64,000 bases of DNA from Sinohyriopsis cumingii (lineage: Eukaryota > Mollusca > Bivalvia > Unionida > Unionidae), in the NCBI GenBank assembly GCA_028554795.2, contig CM068830.1, positions 48,374,227 through 48,438,226 on the forward strand. The letters are read 5' to 3'. Below are positions 59,926 through 64,000 of the stretch, in pieces; position 1 is the stretch's first letter, and each line of letters opens with the position of its first letter. The position numbers and the translations under genes are program-made. The notes below the pieces were generated by a model. The model was given only the letters and a program-made list of their open reading frames with translations. It was not told the origin of the DNA and searched no databases.

Positions 59926-62900
59926 CTGAAGCTGTACCGAATAATCAGCCATACTCTTAATTGGGCCGATTATGAAAACAATCAGTATAATCGGTATCAA
60001 CAGAAATAATTGGTGCCAATGTAAACAAAAAATTTCCAAAATATAAATTTAATCATAACATTCATCTTGACATGGCATGAATTTTAAATCAGAATTAAAT
60101 AGTGGAAATTAAGGAATAAATATTTGATTTGGGGGTTAATTGAAAGACAATATATTCTTAAAAGTAAATACTTTTTACCACACCTGCTGTAAACTACCAC
60201 TGATTGTCTGCACACAATAAATTATCAATACCATTCACGCACTCATCCCAATCACAGCTGCCAACCAGCAAATGAGGCCTCGTGTGGCTGCTGAATTTCC
60301 AGCATACACATTAGCAGATAGCTAGGCAGATTAGATAGCTAGCAAAATTTCCAACTACTATGAAACTATGACTCACTATAGTTAATCTATTATTTAGCCT
60401 GTCCTGCAATGCTGCTAATCAAAATAGTGGTTGCATGCTGAAGCAGCTGAATGCTGACATACAAATATTATGCAGCACTGATATTGGCATACCAGCACCA
60501 GCAACATTACCCCTGGATACCCCAGCAGCTAAGCTGCTTCAGCATGCGACTTGCAGCATGGTGCATGCATCCCTCCAGCCACATGGACAACTTAGTAGTA
60601 ACTTACTTGATTCAAAACATTGTTTCAAGAGCGCGAATCGATTGGGTTATTAATATTGACTGGCGATTGTCCACTATTAAATATACTACCAAGCCAATGC
60701 ATAATGTCAAACTTGAAACTCTCAAGCTTAGTCTGGAATTACTTCAATGTAAATTCAGTACAAAGCAAATCTGCATACTTTGCAAAGCATGCATTTCCAG
60801 AGGTGGAAAGGATTCTAAAATCTATAAGACATCAATTCTTGTCCAGCACTTGTGCTGCAAGCACATCGTAGAACATGGCCTGTTTCTGGCAGATAAAAAA
60901 AAAAAGGATGCTGCACAGTTAACCTCAGAAGCTGAGGCAAATCCTTGTACTCTGACTAGCCATTTGCATTTGACAATCCGAGAGCTATTTGTTGGCACAA
61001 AGCTATTGCAGAGCTCATGGCAGTAGATGTTCAATCATTTTCCGTTGTTGAAGACATTGGATTTCGACGTCTGATGGCCAAGGCAGAACCACGCTATAAA
61101 ATGCCAAGTCGGAAGTACTTTTCCACATCTTTAATACCTGACATGCATAAGGCAATACAAAGCAAGGTGCGTGATTTAGTTTCTGCCCAATCTGACTTTA
61201 GTTTGACCTCTGATGCATGGTCAGACCCGTCCATCGGATAGCCTTGAGTCTTACGGAACACTGGCTGATGGAAGACTTTCAGTGGAAACAGGTGATTTTA
61301 GCAGCAATGCCTCTTGATGAATCACACACAGGAAAATATTTGGCTAGAAACTTGACAAATTATGTGAGGAATACAACATTTCCAAAACTCATATCCATGT
61401 TCTTCTGTGTGACGGAGGTGCAAACATAGTTAAAGCAATGCATCAGGCTGAAATTGACGGCATTAGCTGTGTTCACACACACCACAGCTTGTTGTCGGTG
61501 ATGGCATTCTGTCACAACAAGCTGTCAAAGATGTTTTGGCGATCTCGCGATCCATAGTCAGCAAGTTCCGGCACTCCCTCCTGGCAAAACAGCAGCTCGA
61601 AGAGCAGCAGGAAAATTAGGCACTGCCCATAAGAAACTCATCCAGGATGTCCAGACTGCTGGAAGTCTACATACAATATGTTGGCTTTGTTATATGAACA
61701 AAACAAGTCTAGTGGGCTTACGCTAATCTCTATGACCTGCCTAGCCTAACAGCCCAACAGTGGGTCTTGATTAACAGTATTGTCGACATGTTAGGCCCAT
61801 TCATGGACATTACCAAGGAAGTAAGTGATAGTCAAACACCAGTATCCATCATTCTTCCTATGCTGAAAATGCTCCTAATGTTGCTGGCTCGAGAGCATGA
61901 AGCAAGTTAAGGTATTCAGACAATGCACCGTGATATGTTGACATCACTAAACACATGCTTTGTTGACATTGCCGGCAACAACAAGCTTGTCTTGGCCACC
62001 ATCCTGGATCCATGATTCAAACATTGCCTATTCAGCGTAGAATAAATTGTGATTAGATCCAAAGAATGGCTTGGAGCAGAATGCTGACAAGCAGGAGGAA
62101 CAACAGACCAAAAAAAGAAAAAACTGCAACTGAAACAAATGCCACTGGACCACCAACGTCGCGTCTCTGGGGTTTGTTTTCTATGGCCTGTGATGAACCT
62201 GTCTGTACCATCAACAAAAAACCCACGTGGATGACGCCATTGATGCAATGCTTGAATTGTATCTGACCAACCCTATGTTGCCACATGAAGATGACATATA
62301 TGGCTGGTGGAATACTCAAAGATTTCAGTTCCCCATCTTGGCTAAATTAGCTAGATGCTATTTGTCTGCACCAGCTTCAAGAGTTCCAAGCAAGCAGCTG
62401 TTAAGTGATGCAGGCTAGATTTTTTTGGATCACCCTGGATTGTTACTTGGTGAGAACGGAGAAATATTACTGTTGCTTAAACACAACGTACCTCAACTAG
62501 GCTTTCAGTATTAGCTGCAGCCAGCGTACAGTGACATCTAACTTTAGTCTTAAGGCATGCGTATTATTAATTTTAATTATTATTGGGCTATTGTTATTAA
62601 TATTCTGTAGTCATTTATTGAAATCTAGTAATTGCGACCTGCATCATTAAACATAAGTTCAAAGACTAACTTAATACATCTTCATTCATTAATATCTTGA
62701 ATTGGCAAACCATAAGTTTCATCAGTGTTAGTTTTAAAGTTTTTCAAGTTTATTTTTTGTGTGATCGCTGTTTTCTATAAATAGCAATGTACTTCTTATC
62801 CGGTTTCTGTTTCTTTTTGTATAAAAGTTCAAATTCACTTGCCGCATAAACAACCTTGTTATAACTCACACGGCAAAATACCTGTTTGCATTGCACTAAT

Positions 62901-63041
62901 AGGTTTATGTTTCTGAACCAGTCATTGTTATAAAACAAATAATAATGAAATAATCGGTCTCATAATCGGTATTGGCAATTTTAATAATTGGCTATACGCG
63001 GTATCTGCATAATTGGCAAAAAGTGACATCGGTACAGCTTT
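59926..63041 (+). mobile_element. hAT transposon of ZBED type, about 3.1 kb, broken
   Basis: The left end has AAGCTGTACCGAAT and the right end in reverse complement AAAGCTGTACCGATGT. AACTGAAA lies on both sides (59918-59925 and 63042-63049), an exact 8-bp duplication; the precise first base of the element may be off by one to three. Subterminal text with ATTATGAAAACAATC and ATAATCGGT(A) recurs near both ends. The interior encodes a hAT transposase remnant. Confidence 0.85.
60620..62514 (+). pseudogene. hAT transposase with BED zinc finger, broken
   Basis: The BED finger is split by a frameshift: LSSLVWNYFNVN in one frame (about 60691-60750), then CILCKACISRGGKDS and LVQHLCCKH (C-x2-C ... H-x4-H) in the next, to about 60875. 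The catalytic region follows with PFSVVED-like text (61020-61060), KYFSTSLIPDMHKAI and FSLTSDAW, where the first catalytic Asp is in TSDAW. Then come IALSLTEHWL and stretches in several frames. The C-terminal dimerisation (hATC) domain has IYGWWNTQRFQFPILAKLARCYLSAPASRVPSKQLLSDAG (about 62297-62416) followed by a stop where RxxL normally continues. At least six frameshifts or stops make it inactive. Confidence 0.88.
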
Positions 63042-63049
63042 AACTGAAA

Positions 63050-63454
63050 CGTTATATATCGCCCATTTTATGGTCAAAAATGATTGACAGGACCTGGAAA
63101 TTTTAATCAACATTCTGAAATTATCAACTTTTAATAAGAAGTTATATAATAGGTTACATTTTGTTTCCAAACAACCATTCTTAGTACACTGTAATTAAAG
63201 ATATTCAAGGAAATTTCGATCAAATGAAAATGTCACTTACGCCTAGTATAGGCAGTACATTAATATTTAAAAGCCAATTAAATAAAATTTTTTAAGTTAA
63301 ATTTTTTAAACAAATTTTATCTTTTAGATCCTATTAAGTGTAATCATCAAAAATGCAATGTGTATTTAAATATAAAATGAAACGTAATAGCTATGTATGC
63401 AAGCATTTCTTTGAGAACCTAATTAAGTGCTGACCATGTTTTGATAACTGACTC
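63050..63454. other. AT-rich spacer
   Basis: No gene recognised. Confidence 0.4.
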
Positions 63455-64000
63455 ATACATGCCAACCCCTGGTGAGGAAAAAGTGTAATCCAAGTGGACA
63501 AAATGAGTAATCCGAGCAGAAAAAGAGTAATCCACATATAACATAAAACAAATTCAATGAGCATACGTACAAAATGATTTATTTATCCCTCTGGACTTTT
63601 AACATCAATTACTGCTTCAAGTTTTCGTATATAACACTTTGAGCTTTAAAAAGCAACAGACTCTCATATTACATTTCAAAACACTTTGTACCAGCTGAGA
63701 TTATGAATGTTTTGCACACCAGTAGAGCACTAAGTGCTGGGTTACAGAGCCTGGATCTGAATTCAGTTTTATTTTTGTTAACAATACTGAAACATCTCTC
63801 ACAGTCAGCATTAGAATGGTAAAGAACTAATATTCCTTTCATAACCTGAAAAAGAAGAGGAAATTTATATCTTACAGTTACTGGGTCTTTTAGCTGGGAA
63901 ATAAGATGAAAAAAATCAACTCTTTTCACATGAAGTACATTGTCAGGTAGAGTGCCAACTTGATACTTCACAAGTTCTCCTCCTAATTTATCAGCAGCCT
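63455..64000 (-). mobile_element. Left end of another hAT-like element, continues beyond the window
   Basis: CATACATGCCAACCCC near 63458 is followed by repeated GAGTAATCC(A/G)AG phrases (63484-63535), a subterminal pattern usual near DNA-transposon ends. The transposase fragment on the same strand lies just inside. The outer end and its target duplication cannot be fixed because the other end is outside the window. Confidence 0.45.
63669..64000 (-). CDS. hAT-like transposase, C-terminal part (partial)
   Basis: The minus-strand frame is open from the window edge to a stop at 63669. It includes RVDFFHLISQL, YKFPLLFQVMKGILVLYHSN and ADCERCFSIVNKNKTEFRSRL. The pattern (YPLLxxxxKxILxLxHSNAxxERxFSxVxKxKTExRxxL) is that of the hATC dimerisation domain. 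This part has no break, so the gene is younger than its neighbour or is under selection. The N-terminal part lies outside the window. Confidence 0.8.
   Translation of the reverse strand, partial: AADKLGGELVKYQVGTLPDNVLHVKRVDFFHLISQLKDPVTVRYKFPLLFQVMKGILVLYHSNADCERCFSIVNKNKTEFRSRLCNPALSALLVCKTFIISAGTKCFEM

Noticed and set aside
61916..62319. Minus-strand frames of 88-110 residues
   Set aside because: They are shadows opposite the broken hAT transposase.

Overview
The window is animal nuclear DNA with no recognisable host gene. It is AT-rich and full of microsatellites, and nearly everything that can be identified is a mobile element, most of it decayed. Two tRNA-derived SINE families, hAT elements, an L2-like LINE, a Gypsy-type gag remnant and a Polinton/Maverick together suggest an invertebrate. 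A mollusc or other lophotrochozoan seems most likely, but that is inference and not proven by any single locus.

The centrepiece is a Polinton (Maverick) at 7679-31047, about 23.4 kb. Its ends are AGTA(C/G)TGAATGGGGGCACC, and it is flanked by an imperfect 6-bp target duplication (TATGTC/TATATC). Long inverted arms surround a core with remnants of an A32-like packaging ATPase, a penton-type minor capsid protein, a short hydrophobic ORF, a major capsid protein, a DDE integrase and a 5'-truncated protein-primed family B DNA polymerase. Opposite-strand genes include a phage-tail-fibre-like repeat protein, an HNH/NUMOD-type endonuclease and unknown proteins. An acidic Arg/Glu-rich coiled-coil gene lies inside both arms, so it is present twice. 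Nearly every gene has frameshifts or stops, so this is a fossil. No protease gene was found. The left arm is expanded to about 8 kb by satellite-like sequence and by extra copies of terminal-repeat sequence in opposite orientation. The right arm carries two non-autonomous hAT insertions.

Left of the Polinton, 1.1-4.0 kb holds a decayed non-LTR retrotransposon on the minus strand. Right of it, 31-45 kb is non-coding sequence with several precisely bounded small DNA transposons (36627-37510, 41941-42146, 43154-43276), a 123-bp near-perfect palindrome (34318-34440), large microsatellites and three SINE-A copies.

The 45.2-46.9 kb interval is a Gypsy-like gag remnant broken by SINE sequence, its zinc-knuckle half lying between 124-bp inverted repeats. 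An L2-like LINE with a well-preserved reverse transcriptase occupies 49.5-51.84 kb. SINE-B copies lie at 47.6, 52.2 (nested inside a SINE-A) and 54.2 kb. A 56-bp minisatellite with a 168-bp higher-order period lies at 57.0-57.6 kb. A complete but broken hAT element of the ZBED type lies at 59926-63041, and the 3' part of another hAT-like transposase gene runs off the right edge on the minus strand.
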